A stretch of DNA of 8,906 bases, from contig JAKAYN010000016.1 of NCBI GenBank assembly GCA_021826785.1, forward strand, positions 1 through 8,906, read 5' to 3'. Positions 1-7,030 of the stretch are shown here, one piece after another. Origin of the DNA: Thermoplasmata archaeon. GTDB lineage: Archaea > Thermoplasmatota > Thermoplasmata > Thermoplasmatales > Thermoplasmataceae. Each line of letters opens with the position of its first letter. The stretch's first letter is position 1. The notes under the pieces were generated by a model. That model was given only the letters and a program-made list of their open reading frames with translations. It made no database searches and was not told where the DNA came from. A program made the position numbers and the translations under genes.

Positions 1-364
1 CGATCTCAGGCATGTAATAATCATTTTCATAAACAGGTTCATCATATATTTCAGGTTGAGGCTCCTCACGTCTTGGTATAAGAGACGCACTTTTTTCGTA
101 TAATATATGCCAGGCCCTTGCAAGTATAATACCATGAAGCTCAAAGTCCCTTTTATCTATATAGTTTATTGCCTCGCTGAGCTTGGATATATCAACATCC
201 CATGGGTCTATCTTACCTAAGATGCAGAGTTTAAAGAGAATTGATATTGTCCTTGAGATCTGATCCGGATAGTTTATATCATCGTCCAGACTGTCAAGTA
301 TCTTTGAGTAATATTCTATATCATCGCTGTTTACAAGCATCTTTAATATATCATTTTTATTCAT
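1..364 (-). CDS. scpA: Segregation and condensation protein A (kleisin), N-terminal part; 3' end outside window
   Basis: Only the first 121 codons are present; the gene runs off the left edge. ScpA is the kleisin subunit that bridges the two heads of an SMC dimer in the prokaryotic condensin and helps compact and segregate the chromosome. The visible part has the ScpA N-terminal signature: a helical stretch at residues 35-50, then IDPWDVDIS at 52-60, the conserved turn of this family, followed by a second helical region to about residue 92 and a more acidic, probably flexible linker (residues 97-121). The ATG at 362-364 lies inside the end of smc, whose stop TAA is at 357-359, so the genes overlap by 8 bp in different frames. 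No clear Shine-Dalgarno site precedes it, which suggests expression by translational coupling to smc. The smc-scpA order is the usual archaeal one; scpB may follow outside the window. The family call rests on the short motif and on context. Confidence 0.85.
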   Translation of the reverse strand, partial: MNKNDILKMLVNSDDIEYYSKILDSLDDDINYPDQISRTISILFKLCILGKIDPWDVDISKLSEAINYIDKRDFELHGIILARAWHILYEKSASLIPRREEPQPEIYDEPVYENDYYMPEI

Positions 365-3300
365 CGCCAAGACTCTTCTCTATAATTTCGGTATTTTCTT
401 TATCGTATGTTGTCACACCTATAATATGATCCGCATACTTTGAAACTGCACCCTTTAATGATACCATAATTATCTGTGCATGTTTTGAATTTTCCTTAAA
501 CATCAGGCCCATGTGCTCTGCGTTATAACCATCAAGGAACATATCAACCTCATCAAGATAGTAAAATGGTGATGGTTTTGCCCTCTGGAATGACATTATA
601 AGTGAAAGGGCAGCAAGGCTTTTTTCACCACCGCTGAGTGATTCAATCTTTATCATGTACTTGCCCTTTGGCCTGGCTTTTATAAAAACCTCAGAGTTCA
701 AAGGATCAGATGGATTTGACAGCTCCAGTGTGGCCTCACCACCATCGCTGAGCCTTGAATATATCTCCTTAAACTCATTATTTATGCTATTAAAAAGATC
801 CATAAAAGCCATTTTTTCTTCTTCTATAAGCTTGTTTTCTATTTCCTTTAGCTCTGATCTTTCTTTTTCGAGCTTTTTGTATTTTTCCATGTTCTCGCCA
901 TATTTTTCCATGGTTTCATTGTACTCTGAAACCGCCATCTGGTTTATTGGGCCAAGGGCATTTATCTCTGATCTGTATTTTTCAACAAGCGACTTTATCT
1001 CTGATACACTTTTGTTGTAATTTTTTACCTCACCCTCTATTGAAACGTTTATTTCATTTATCCTTGATATTATCCCATCCATTCTTGATTTCATGTTTGC
1101 CAATATTATATTATTCTCATTTATTGAATCGTCTATTTCCTTCTGCTTTTTCTCAAGATCATAATAATAATTCTTTTTTGATTCGAGCTGTTTGAAAATA
1201 TCCTTAAACGATGATTCAAGTTTTGATAAAATTATATTTTTTTCGTTTAATTGTAGTTCCATTGATCTTCTCTTTTCATTTAAATCCTTTATATTGTTTG
1301 ATTTTGACGATATTTCTTCTTTATATGATGATATCCTAGATTTAAGATCGTTTATTCTATCATTTAAATGATTAATATCATTTATTAAAACAGATAGTTC
1401 GTTCCTTGCATTGTTGTACTGATTTTTTAGTTCATCAAGCTGTTTTTGCATTGATTTTTCTATTTCCAGGTCTTCGGGACTTATCTTCTTCAGCTCGTTG
1501 AATATATTTGATTTCTCACCGTTTAATTTGTAAAGCTCAAGTTTTATATTATTCTCATTAAATGAGAGCTTTTGTATCTCCTTTTCAATATCATTTATAA
1601 TGGATTTTACCTCATTTAGTTTTGATTCCTTTTCCTTTATTAAAGATAAGGTTTCCGAAAGCGATGACTGGTAATTCTTTATATTTTCATTTAAGGCCGT
1701 GCTCTTTTTTGTTATGTTAATCAATGCAGACGATATTTTATTTAGCTCATCGCTTTTAACCTTTAGCTCCTCACCAAGAAGATTATTCTCATTTTCAAGG
1801 TTTGATATCTCCTTTGTTATCCTGCTGTATATTAATTCGTCGTTTTTTAAATAACCGCCGGTTATTGCACCGCTTGGCTCAAAGATTTCCCCGGCAAGTG
1901 TTACGATTCTAACACCTGTCATATGCTTCCTTGCGGTTTCCATTGAATCTGCAAGCAGTGTATCAGAAAAAACGTAATATATAATATTCTCAAGGTCTCC
2001 GTTATATGATACAAAATCTCTTAGAAAGCCAAGTATGCCGTCACTGTTTATTAAATTAAGGGCCTGTGGGTGGTCCCTTGGTTTTAATATTTTGTTCAAC
2101 GGAAGAAATGTGAGTCTGCCAAGCCTTTTTTCCTTTAATATTTCTATGCATCTCTGTGCCGTTAGATCTGTATCAACAACTATGTTATACAATCTTGTGC
2201 CTGCACCGGCCATTATTGCATTTGAGTAATCATCATTATATTCTATTAAATCCTTAACCTGGCCGTATATACCTTTTATTATTTCCTTTAGATTGTTTAT
2301 CTCACGAAGGGCATCAGAAACCACTGGCCTATAATTAATATTTCTTAGTTCCCTTTCAAGGCTTTTTATTTTATTATTATTGTTTTTTATGCTTTCAGAT
2401 ATATTATATGTTTCATTTCTCAGAGCCGCATAATTTTTGTTTGCTGTTTTCATTGAGCTTTCTATGTCATTCAGCTCGGCCTTTGAGTTATTTATCTTCC
2501 ATTTTAAATCGTTTTCCCTAAGTTTTAGATTCTTTAGATCCTCCTCTATAATTGATATTTCCTTTGCCAGTGACGCTTTTTGATTATTATAATTTGATAT
2601 CTTTTCATTTATATTGTTTATATCATTATTCTTAATTTTTATCTTTTCATCTATATCATTAAGCCTTAAATTTAGTTCAGAAACCTTTTTTGATTTGTTT
2701 AGATTTTCCTCCCTGAAATTCTCTAATTCCTTTACAGCCTTGTTAACGTTTGTTTCAAGTTCATTAATCCTTTTCAATTTCGAGTTTTTTTCATCCATGT
2801 ATTTTTTCATGTTTTTCTCTGAGAATGATAATGCCTCCTCTGCAGTCTTTAATTTCATCTCTGTGTTTTTTAATTCTGTTTCCTCAGATACTATCATTGT
2901 GTCCATTTTTCCTATTTCAACATTTATTGATGATATTTCACTGCGTATTTTATTTATCTCATTGCCTGAGAGCTCGTTTATCCTTTTATCAAGCTCATTT
3001 ATATCATTTCTTGTTTTATTAAGCTCTATTGTATTTTCTGAGCTGTTTTTCCTTAAGCCGTTTATTTTGTTTTCTATATCTTTCACATTTTTTTCAAATA
3101 TCGATAATTCAGAAACTAATCGTTCCTTTTCCTTGAATTTTAGATATTTTTCCATGGAATTTATGGTATCGCTTAGCTCATAGTACCTTTCAGCAGTCTC
3201 CTTCTCTATTTTTAGTTTTTCAAGCCTAGATGAGATCTCTGTTATTAACACATTAACAGTGTTCATATTATTTTCAACGCCTTGTATATCAGATTTTGCA

Positions 3301-3809
3301 TTCTCTATCTTATCCTTGAAGCTCTCTATGCCTGCAAGGGCCTCAAAAAGTTTCCTTTTTTCATAACCGGACATTGTTATTATATTATTTATATCACCTT
3401 GAAGCACAAAGCTGTATGAGTCAAGGTACACATGAAATGAGTCAATAAGATTTGAGACCTCAGTGTATTTTGATTTTTTATTATTTATATAATAATTTGA
3501 CTTGTACTCACCGTTTTCCTTTTTTATCTCACGCCTTATTGAGTATAAATTTCCATTATCATTTATATTTAGCTCAACATGGCAGTAGTTCTTTGATGAT
3601 TTTTCAGATTTGTGTATAAGGTCTGAAAGCCTTTCTATTCTAACTGTTTTATTAGATCTTATTCCTAAAACAAATAATATGGCATCACCAATATTGCTTT
3701 TGCCAGAACCATTTGGCCCGATTATAACGGTAAATCCCGGCTTAAAGTATATTTTTGTCTTTTTACCGTATGATTTAAAATTGTCTATTTCTATTGATTC
3801 TATAAACAT
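357..3809 (-). CDS. smc: Chromosome segregation protein SMC (condensin ATPase)
   Basis: Complete 1150-residue SMC protein, a normal length for prokaryotic SMC. It forms a homodimeric ATP-driven DNA-loop-extruding or clamping machine with ScpA on the nucleoid. Domains in order: N-terminal ATPase half with Walker A GPNGSGKSN at 31-39 and the Q-loop glutamine near 137 (VLQGDIN); a long Lys/Glu/Asn-rich coiled coil from about 165 to 505; the hinge at about 512-650, ending in EPSGAITGGY; a returning coil to about 950; the LGPINQMAV neck region from about 952; the ABC signature LSGGEKS at 1058-1064; and Walker B FYYLDEVD at 1082-1089, with the D-loop following. All catalytic motifs are intact. The position of the usual H-loop reads VSLKGA, with Leu rather than His. 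The ATG at 3807-3809 has an AT-rich TATA-like element about 26 bp upstream and no Shine-Dalgarno site, so the transcript is probably leaderless. It overlaps scpA downstream. Confidence 0.97.
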   Translation of the reverse strand: MFIESIEIDNFKSYGKKTKIYFKPGFTVIIGPNGSGKSNIGDAILFVLGIRSNKTVRIERLSDLIHKSEKSSKNYCHVELNINDNGNLYSIRREIKKENGEYKSNYYINNKKSKYTEVSNLIDSFHVYLDSYSFVLQGDINNIITMSGYEKRKLFEALAGIESFKDKIENAKSDIQGVENNMNTVNVLITEISSRLEKLKIEKETAERYYELSDTINSMEKYLKFKEKERLVSELSIFEKNVKDIENKINGLRKNSSENTIELNKTRNDINELDKRINELSGNEINKIRSEISSINVEIGKMDTMIVSEETELKNTEMKLKTAEEALSFSEKNMKKYMDEKNSKLKRINELETNVNKAVKELENFREENLNKSKKVSELNLRLNDIDEKIKIKNNDINNINEKISNYNNQKASLAKEISIIEEDLKNLKLRENDLKWKINNSKAELNDIESSMKTANKNYAALRNETYNISESIKNNNNKIKSLERELRNINYRPVVSDALREINNLKEIIKGIYGQVKDLIEYNDDYSNAIMAGAGTRLYNIVVDTDLTAQRCIEILKEKRLGRLTFLPLNKILKPRDHPQALNLINSDGILGFLRDFVSYNGDLENIIYYVFSDTLLADSMETARKHMTGVRIVTLAGEIFEPSGAITGGYLKNDELIYSRITKEISNLENENNLLGEELKVKSDELNKISSALINITKKSTALNENIKNYQSSLSETLSLIKEKESKLNEVKSIINDIEKEIQKLSFNENNIKLELYKLNGEKSNIFNELKKISPEDLEIEKSMQKQLDELKNQYNNARNELSVLINDINHLNDRINDLKSRISSYKEEISSKSNNIKDLNEKRRSMELQLNEKNIILSKLESSFKDIFKQLESKKNYYYDLEKKQKEIDDSINENNIILANMKSRMDGIISRINEINVSIEGEVKNYNKSVSEIKSLVEKYRSEINALGPINQMAVSEYNETMEKYGENMEKYKKLEKERSELKEIENKLIEEEKMAFMDLFNSINNEFKEIYSRLSDGGEATLELSNPSDPLNSEVFIKARPKGKYMIKIESLSGGEKSLAALSLIMSFQRAKPSPFYYLDEVDMFLDGYNAEHMGLMFKENSKHAQIIMVSLKGAVSKYADHIIGVTTYDKENTEIIEKSLGDE

Positions 3810-3830
3810 GTATGTATGACAATGTCGTAG

Positions 3831-3842
3831 AAATATAATTAT
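3831..3842 (-). promoter_or_regulatory. Putative TATA box of smc-scpA operon
   Basis: On the minus strand this reads ATAATTATATTT and is centred about 27 bp upstream of the smc ATG (A at 3809). This is the archaeal TBP-site distance for transcription starting at or next to the start codon. No ribosome-binding sequence lies between it and the ATG. The surrounding DNA is extremely AT-rich, so a TATA-like match has modest value alone; the spacing is the main support. Confidence 0.5.
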
Positions 3843-4035
3843 TTTGCGTTTCTTTTAAATATAAATGGCTGAATCATAATTTTTAATGAAAATAAAACTT
3901 TGAGTTACCTTATTTATTACTCTTTTATAAATTTTATGCTTAATTGTAATTCAAAATAATTTATTTCGTTAAAATTTTTAATTTAAACTATATAATGTAA
4001 TTTTTAACAAAAAAAATTGCAAAAAAAGAAAAATG

Positions 4036-4046
4036 TTTTTATATTA
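4036..4046 (+). promoter_or_regulatory. Putative TATA box of the winged-helix gene
   Basis: TTTTTATATTA is centred about 25 bp upstream of the ATG at 4065, with no Shine-Dalgarno sequence in between. The geometry suggests a leaderless transcript starting at or near the A of the start codon, as for smc, egsA and xerA in this window. It supports the small downstream ORF being an expressed gene. Confidence 0.5.
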
Positions 4047-4064
4047 TCTTTGTAATAGCTAATT

Positions 4065-4379
4065 ATGATAACACAAAATGAAAATGAAATTATAAAACCA
4101 AAGGCTCAGATAAGGTCTTATATAGGAAGACCATGCAAGCTTAGCAAGGAGCAGATAGCAGAGCTTAGAGATTTTATTGTCAGAAAGAAATCGTGCACCG
4201 TTAAAGAGATAAAGGATTACATAAAAAATAGATTTGATGTTGATTATTCAACAAAGGAAATAAGAGAAATTCTAAAGAAGCTTGGGTTTGTATATTATCC
4301 ATTGCTGAGAAAGTACACATATGAAGAATATTACTATGAAAAGGTAATGAAAAAATTTGAAATGAATGATATTTATTAA
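4065..4379 (+). CDS. Orphan winged-helix DNA-binding protein resembling the IS630-type transposase N-terminal domain
   Basis: A 104-residue basic protein. After a polar N-terminus, residues 22-75 look like the winged-helix domain at the start of IS630/Tc1-type transposases: RPCKLSKEQ (22-30), a helix to about 40, TVKEIKDYIKNRF (45-57), then YSTKEIREILKKLGF (61-75), which has the spacing of a recognition helix followed by the wing. The last 29 residues are rich in Tyr, Lys and Glu. The DDE catalytic domain is wholly missing: the stop codon is only 15 bp from the convergent rpsG stop, leaving no room for a decayed remainder. No terminal inverted repeats are apparent. The frame is intact, codon use (ATA, AGA, AGG) matches its neighbours and it has a well-placed TATA element, so it may be a domesticated DNA-binding protein and not a fresh IS fragment. 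Its targets are unknown; a transcription factor acting on the shared smc spacer is one possibility. It could instead be an old transposase remnant. Confidence 0.7.
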   Translation: MITQNENEIIKPKAQIRSYIGRPCKLSKEQIAELRDFIVRKKSCTVKEIKDYIKNRFDVDYSTKEIREILKKLGFVYYPLLRKYTYEEYYYEKVMKKFEMNDIY

Positions 4380-4394
4380 AAAATTTTATTAAAA
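4378..4394. terminator. Shared AT-only convergent gap, probable T-tract terminator region
   Basis: The convergent stops of the winged-helix gene (4377-4379) and rpsG (4395-4397) are 15 bp apart. The gap is entirely A/T. On the minus strand it carries a run of six T (4378-4383) just past rpsG, typical of archaeal U-tract termination; on the plus strand the longest run is TTTT at 4384-4387. No GC hairpin exists. Termination here is inferred from gene orientation and T-runs. Confidence 0.4.
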
Positions 4395-4958
4395 TTATCT
4401 TGCAGAGGCTGCAACCCTTTCTATTTCTTCCTTCTTGCTTACAGCGTATGAGTTTCCGTCGTTTCTTGATGCAAGTATTATCTCGTTTGCAAGGCATTCC
4501 TCTATTGGCACCTTGCTCTTAAATGATTTGCTTGTTGCTCCTATGCATATGTTTCTTAATGCCTCATCAAGCCTTCTCGATGGTGATACATCAACGGATT
4601 TCGGCACGGCTATACCACCGTACTTTAATCTTGTTACCTCTTCCCTTGGTGCGCTGTTCTCTATTGCATTTATTAGAACCTGAATTGGATTCTGCTTTGT
4701 TCTCTGCTCGACTATTTCAAATGCCTCCTTTAAAACACGGTATGCTGAGTATTTTTTTCCTGTCCATTTCTCTGTTCTCATTAATTTGTTCAATAACCTT
4801 TCCACGGTGTTTATATTTCTCTTGCCGGCAGAATAGTTTGAATATCTGCCGCCTGTATGAAGGTTAAAATATGAATTTAGATTGATGTACTTTGCAAGGC
4901 CCATATCGTGTATTTGTATTCCTGAAACATCATATTTACCCATTATTAAACGATCCAT
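4395..4958 (-). CDS. rpsG: Small ribosomal subunit protein uS7
   Basis: A 187-residue archaeal-type uS7, which nucleates assembly of the 16S rRNA 3' domain and lines the E-site/mRNA exit on the 30S head. Family features visible: the [11 protein letters not shown] stretch (about 36-47) leading into a long helix that begins with the VERLLNKLM segment; [35 protein letters not shown]; and [14 protein letters not shown], the core uS7 signature. It ends in a basic tail (ERVAASAR). The start at ATG 4956-4958 is favoured over the in-frame ATG at 4941-4943 because GGTGAGGT lies directly upstream at proper spacing, spanning the rpsL stop. Only 2 bp separate it from rpsL, so the two are co-translated. 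Elongation-factor genes, often next in archaeal str operons, do not follow; the next gene is convergent. Confidence 0.97.
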   Translation of the reverse strand: MDRLIMGKYDVSGIQIHDMGLAKYINLNSYFNLHTGGRYSNYSAGKRNINTVERLLNKLMRTEKWTGKKYSAYRVLKEAFEIVEQRTKQNPIQVLINAIENSAPREEVTRLKYGGIAVPKSVDVSPSRRLDEALRNICIGATSKSFKSKVPIEECLANEIILASRNDGNSYAVSKKEEIERVAASAR

Positions 4959-4960
4959 GC

Positions 4961-5389
4961 TTACCTCACCGTCTTCTCCTTTCTACCCTTTACAAGCTCA
5001 TGAAGCGAGATGCCATTTACCTTTATGACCTTATACCTGACTCCAGGTATATCTCCCTTACTTCTGCCCATTCTTCCGCCAATCCCCTCGACGACGACCT
5101 CATCGTGTTCGTCTATGTAGTTTATTGCACCGTCACCCGGGGCAAAGGCAGATAGCTGCCTGCCGTTCTTTATAAGCTGTATCTTAACGCATTTCCTTAT
5201 ACCGGAGTTTGGCTGCTTTGCCTCTATGCCAACCTTCTCTATGACTATACCTTTAGCCTGTGGTGCGCCTTCAAGTGGATCACTCTTCTTCTTTAAGTTT
5301 AATACCCTGCGCTTGTAATCCCTATCAGACCACCTATATTTTTTCCTAGACTTCATGAGTTTCTTGCCAGCATTTAATCCATTTGCCAT
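4961..5389 (-). CDS. rpsL: Small ribosomal subunit protein uS12
   Basis: A 142-residue archaeal/eukaryal-type uS12, the 30S decoding-centre protein that monitors codon-anticodon pairing and shapes accuracy. The two hallmark loops are intact: [10 protein letters not shown] (58-67) and [18 protein letters not shown] (104-121). The basic N-terminus (about 8-35), rich in Lys and Arg, is the archaeal extension that threads into rRNA. The ATG at 5387-5389 has an excellent Shine-Dalgarno sequence, AAGGTGA, 4 nt upstream; it overlaps the stop of the preceding GTPase gene, and the gap between the two genes is 4 bp. It is followed after 2 bp by rpsG. The upstream neighbours are a GTPase and UPF0179, not the RNA polymerase, L30e and NusA genes found in many archaeal operons. 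Confidence 0.98.
   Translation of the reverse strand: MANGLNAGKKLMKSRKKYRWSDRDYKRRVLNLKKKSDPLEGAPQAKGIVIEKVGIEAKQPNSGIRKCVKIQLIKNGRQLSAFAPGDGAINYIDEHDEVVVEGIGGRMGRSKGDIPGVRYKVIKVNGISLHELVKGRKEKTVR
4963..4970 (-). promoter_or_regulatory. Shine-Dalgarno site of rpsG (decides start)
   Basis: The minus strand reads GGTGAGGT, complementary to the archaeal 16S 3' end, with GAGGT ending 4 nt before the ATG at 4958. It overlaps the rpsL stop codon and points to the upstream ATG as the rpsG start, not the internal ATG at 4943. Confidence 0.7.
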
Positions 5390-5393
5390 TAAA

Positions 5394-5400
5394 TCACCTT
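5394..5400 (-). promoter_or_regulatory. Shine-Dalgarno site of rpsL
   Basis: AAGGTGA on the minus strand is 4 nt from the rpsL ATG (5389) and includes the TGA stop of the GTPase gene. Genes inside this operon carry SD sites, whereas the first genes of transcription units in the window appear leaderless. Confidence 0.75.
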
Positions 5401-6506
5401 GAACCTGAGACTATTTTTACAACATCATTATTTATTAATTTATAATCTTTTCCAATAATCCTGTGTGTTCTGCAGTTTATAGCCTTTATAAAATTATCAC
5501 CTATCTCGCTGTGCACCTTGTATGCAAGATCAAGTGCTGTGTCCCCATTCATCATTATAAATGCATCAGGAAGGACGTTCCCGTTTTTATCGGTCCATTT
5601 GCTCTCATCGTAAACTGGGTAAACTATTATATAGCCAAGGGATGAAACAATGTTTGATATAACGTCGTCAAACATAACGTTGTTCTCATAAAATTTTAAA
5701 ATATTGTTTAATATTAATTTCTGTTGCTCGTTACATTTTTCGCTTATGTTAAAATGTCTTGAGTACCTATCAATATAACCATTTTTATATGCCTTTGCAA
5801 GGGCAAGCTCATACCCTGCAGATATAACCGGATACTCTAATTTTATTTCTTTATTTAAAAGATCGGCCTTGTTGCCAACATCAAATATTGGCTTTATATA
5901 TTTTATTATTCCCTGTGACAGTTCAATAACATCGTTTTCTGACCATATTGAAAGCTGTTGCGGCACGTTAATCTTTGTTAGAAGATATTCAACCTGCTTT
6001 TCATTGATGCCAAAGGTTGCAAGCTTCTTTAACAATTTTAATGATAGTCTATCGCCTGATGCATCCTCCTTCCTTGAAAATTTCTGCCAGTTATCGTATA
6101 CCTTTGATGAGATCCATTTTATTATCTCACTTCTAACCATTGATATATCGTTTTTGTAATCGCCTTGCACATCAAAGAGGTTTATTAATATATCAGAATC
6201 ACGTATATTGTCAAGAAATTGGTTTCCCATGCCCTTGCCTTCACTTGCGCCCTCTATGAGCCCAGGAACATCTATGATCTCAACAGGTATATACCTTATG
6301 CCGTCTATGCATTTGCCCTCACGCGGATTGCATTTTACATTTATATCATTGTGCGGGCATCTATCCTTTATATATGATATGCCAACGTTTGGTTTTATTG
6401 TAGTGAAAGGATAATCTGCTATATCTACATCTATTTGTGTTATTGCGGAAAACAATGTTGATTTGCCAGCGTTAGGTTTTCCAACTATGCCGATTTTTAG
6501 CATCAT
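5394..6506 (-). CDS. Obg/YchF-family GTPase of the archaeal Ygr210 subfamily, with TGS domain
   Basis: A TRAFAC-class GTPase of the Obg/HflX superfamily that probably acts in the cytoplasm in ribosome- or translation-linked regulation. Residue numbers here count from the ATG at 6506 (370 aa). Motifs: P-loop GKPNAGKST at 9-17; switch I threonines in YPFTTIKPN (about 32-40); a Cys-rich insert with CP, KCNP and KCIDG (about 50-69) typical of the Ygr210 branch; DVPGLIEG at 79-86 (G3); NKAD at 212-215 (G4, indicating guanine specificity, unlike the ATP-preferring YchF/OLA1 branch); SAGYE (G5) at 229-233. A C-terminal TGS domain (about 293-370) ends in VVKIVS. Start choice: a GTG at 6512 would overlap the upstream TGA, but ATG 6506 or ATG 6503 (MLKIGIVG, the family N-terminus) is likelier. 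It is coupled to UPF0179 upstream and sits 4 bp before rpsL, supporting a translation role. The exact cellular function is not established from sequence. Confidence 0.92.
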   Translation of the reverse strand: MMLKIGIVGKPNAGKSTLFSAITQIDVDIADYPFTTIKPNVGISYIKDRCPHNDINVKCNPREGKCIDGIRYIPVEIIDVPGLIEGASEGKGMGNQFLDNIRDSDILINLFDVQGDYKNDISMVRSEIIKWISSKVYDNWQKFSRKEDASGDRLSLKLLKKLATFGINEKQVEYLLTKINVPQQLSIWSENDVIELSQGIIKYIKPIFDVGNKADLLNKEIKLEYPVISAGYELALAKAYKNGYIDRYSRHFNISEKCNEQQKLILNNILKFYENNVMFDDVISNIVSSLGYIIVYPVYDESKWTDKNGNVLPDAFIMMNGDTALDLAYKVHSEIGDNFIKAINCRTHRIIGKDYKLINNDVVKIVSGSR

Positions 6507-6508
6507 TA

Positions 6509-6940
6509 TCACGATTCTATTTTTCTCATATCATAACCCTTGGGGCATTCTATTCTTCCAAGTATGTTTTTTATTACAATCTTCTTTGGCTCCTTTATAT
6601 GTATTAAATTGCACGTCTCTATGTTTGGACATGTTAAATAATCGCATTCCATGGATTTTAGCTCTATTGATGAACCTTCCATTATGCGCCTGCTGTACTG
6701 TACATTGAATGTTCTTGTTACCTCTTCGACTTCTATGGTTGATACCTTGTTTTTATTATATACAAAGCAGGGATTTACGTTTTCGCGGACGTTTAATATT
6801 TTATAGTGTTTTCCACGTTCAAGGTTAAAGCAAACGTTTTTCAGGCTACATTCATCACATTTTCCGGATAATGGCCCAACAAACGTGAATTCCAGACCTA
6901 CCTTTGCAAGATCCATTCCTATAAGTGTAATTTTGCTCAT
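6509..6940 (-). CDS. UPF0179 family cysteine-rich protein of unknown function
   Basis: A 143-residue protein matching the archaea-restricted UPF0179 family, recognised from FVGPLSGKCDECSLKNVCFNL (about 20-40) with a following RGKHYKILNVRENVNPC segment. The family's function is unknown. Eight cysteines are visible at 28, 31, 37, 58, 99, 104, 110 and 132. Those at 28/31/37 (C-x2-C-x5-C) and 99/104/110/132 (C-x4-C-x5-C, then a distal C) look like two metal-binding sets, either zinc or an iron-sulfur cluster; which one is inference. There is no signal peptide or membrane segment, so it is probably cytoplasmic. The ATG at 6938-6940 has no Shine-Dalgarno site. Its TGA stop (6509-6511) is 2 bp before the likely ATG of the GTPase gene, making it the first gene of a four-gene cluster with rpsL and rpsG and hinting at a translation-linked or RNA-linked role. 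Confidence 0.88.
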   Translation of the reverse strand: MSKITLIGMDLAKVGLEFTFVGPLSGKCDECSLKNVCFNLERGKHYKILNVRENVNPCFVYNKNKVSTIEVEEVTRTFNVQYSRRIMEGSSIELKSMECDYLTCPNIETCNLIHIKEPKKIVIKNILGRIECPKGYDMRKIES

Positions 6941-6960
6941 AATAATGGGATAAAAAGCCT

Positions 6961-6972
6961 TAACATATTAAC
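6961..6972 (-). promoter_or_regulatory. Candidate TATA element for the UPF0179-GTPase-rpsL-rpsG cluster
   Basis: The minus strand reads GTTAATATGTTA, centred about 26 bp from the UPF0179 ATG (6940), the right distance for a leaderless start. A better TATA sequence, TTATAAAAAT, lies at 6994-7003 and would give a leader of about 30 nt. I cannot decide between them. The whole 6941-7030 gap also carries AATTACAT twice (7001-7008 and 7021-7028), exactly 20 bp apart. Confidence 0.3.
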
Positions 6973-7030
6973 ATTGTGGTTTTTCTAAACTGATTTTTAT
7001 AATTACATTTTTCATATATAAATTACATCA

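Larger units (their letters stand above)
3810..4064. other. Highly AT-rich divergent intergenic region between smc and the winged-helix gene
   Basis: This 255-bp stretch has about 42 G/C bases by hand count (roughly 16% G+C), far below the flanking genes. No ORF of useful size, tRNA or strong hairpin is visible. It holds the two divergent promoters at its ends. In its middle there is an imperfect palindrome at 3968-3988: 9-bp arms around TTT with 8 of 9 pairs, arms GTTAAAATT and AATTTAAAC. A-tracts occur at 4010-4035. Such DNA could be intrinsically bent or easily unwound, but nothing here is diagnostic of a replication origin, and no Cdc6/Orc1 gene or ORB-like repeat is seen. Confidence 0.6.

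Noticed and set aside
2614..3183. Plus-strand 189-codon open frame rich in Phe, Ser and Leu that resembles a membrane protein
   Set aside because: It is the antisense of the SMC coiled coil. Lys/Glu/Asn-rich coding sequence read backwards gives Phe/Leu/Ser-rich frames, and there is no promoter or start signal.
3810..4064. Replication origin
   Set aside because: AT-richness alone is insufficient: no repeated ORB-like elements and no Cdc6/Orc1 gene in the window.
4065..4379. A complete insertion sequence
   Set aside because: There is no DDE catalytic domain, no terminal inverted repeats and no target-site duplication visible; flanking genes are intact.
4201..4867. Several open frames antisense to the winged-helix gene and rpsG
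   Set aside because: They overlap well-supported genes on the opposite strand, have no recognisable domains and lack translation signals.
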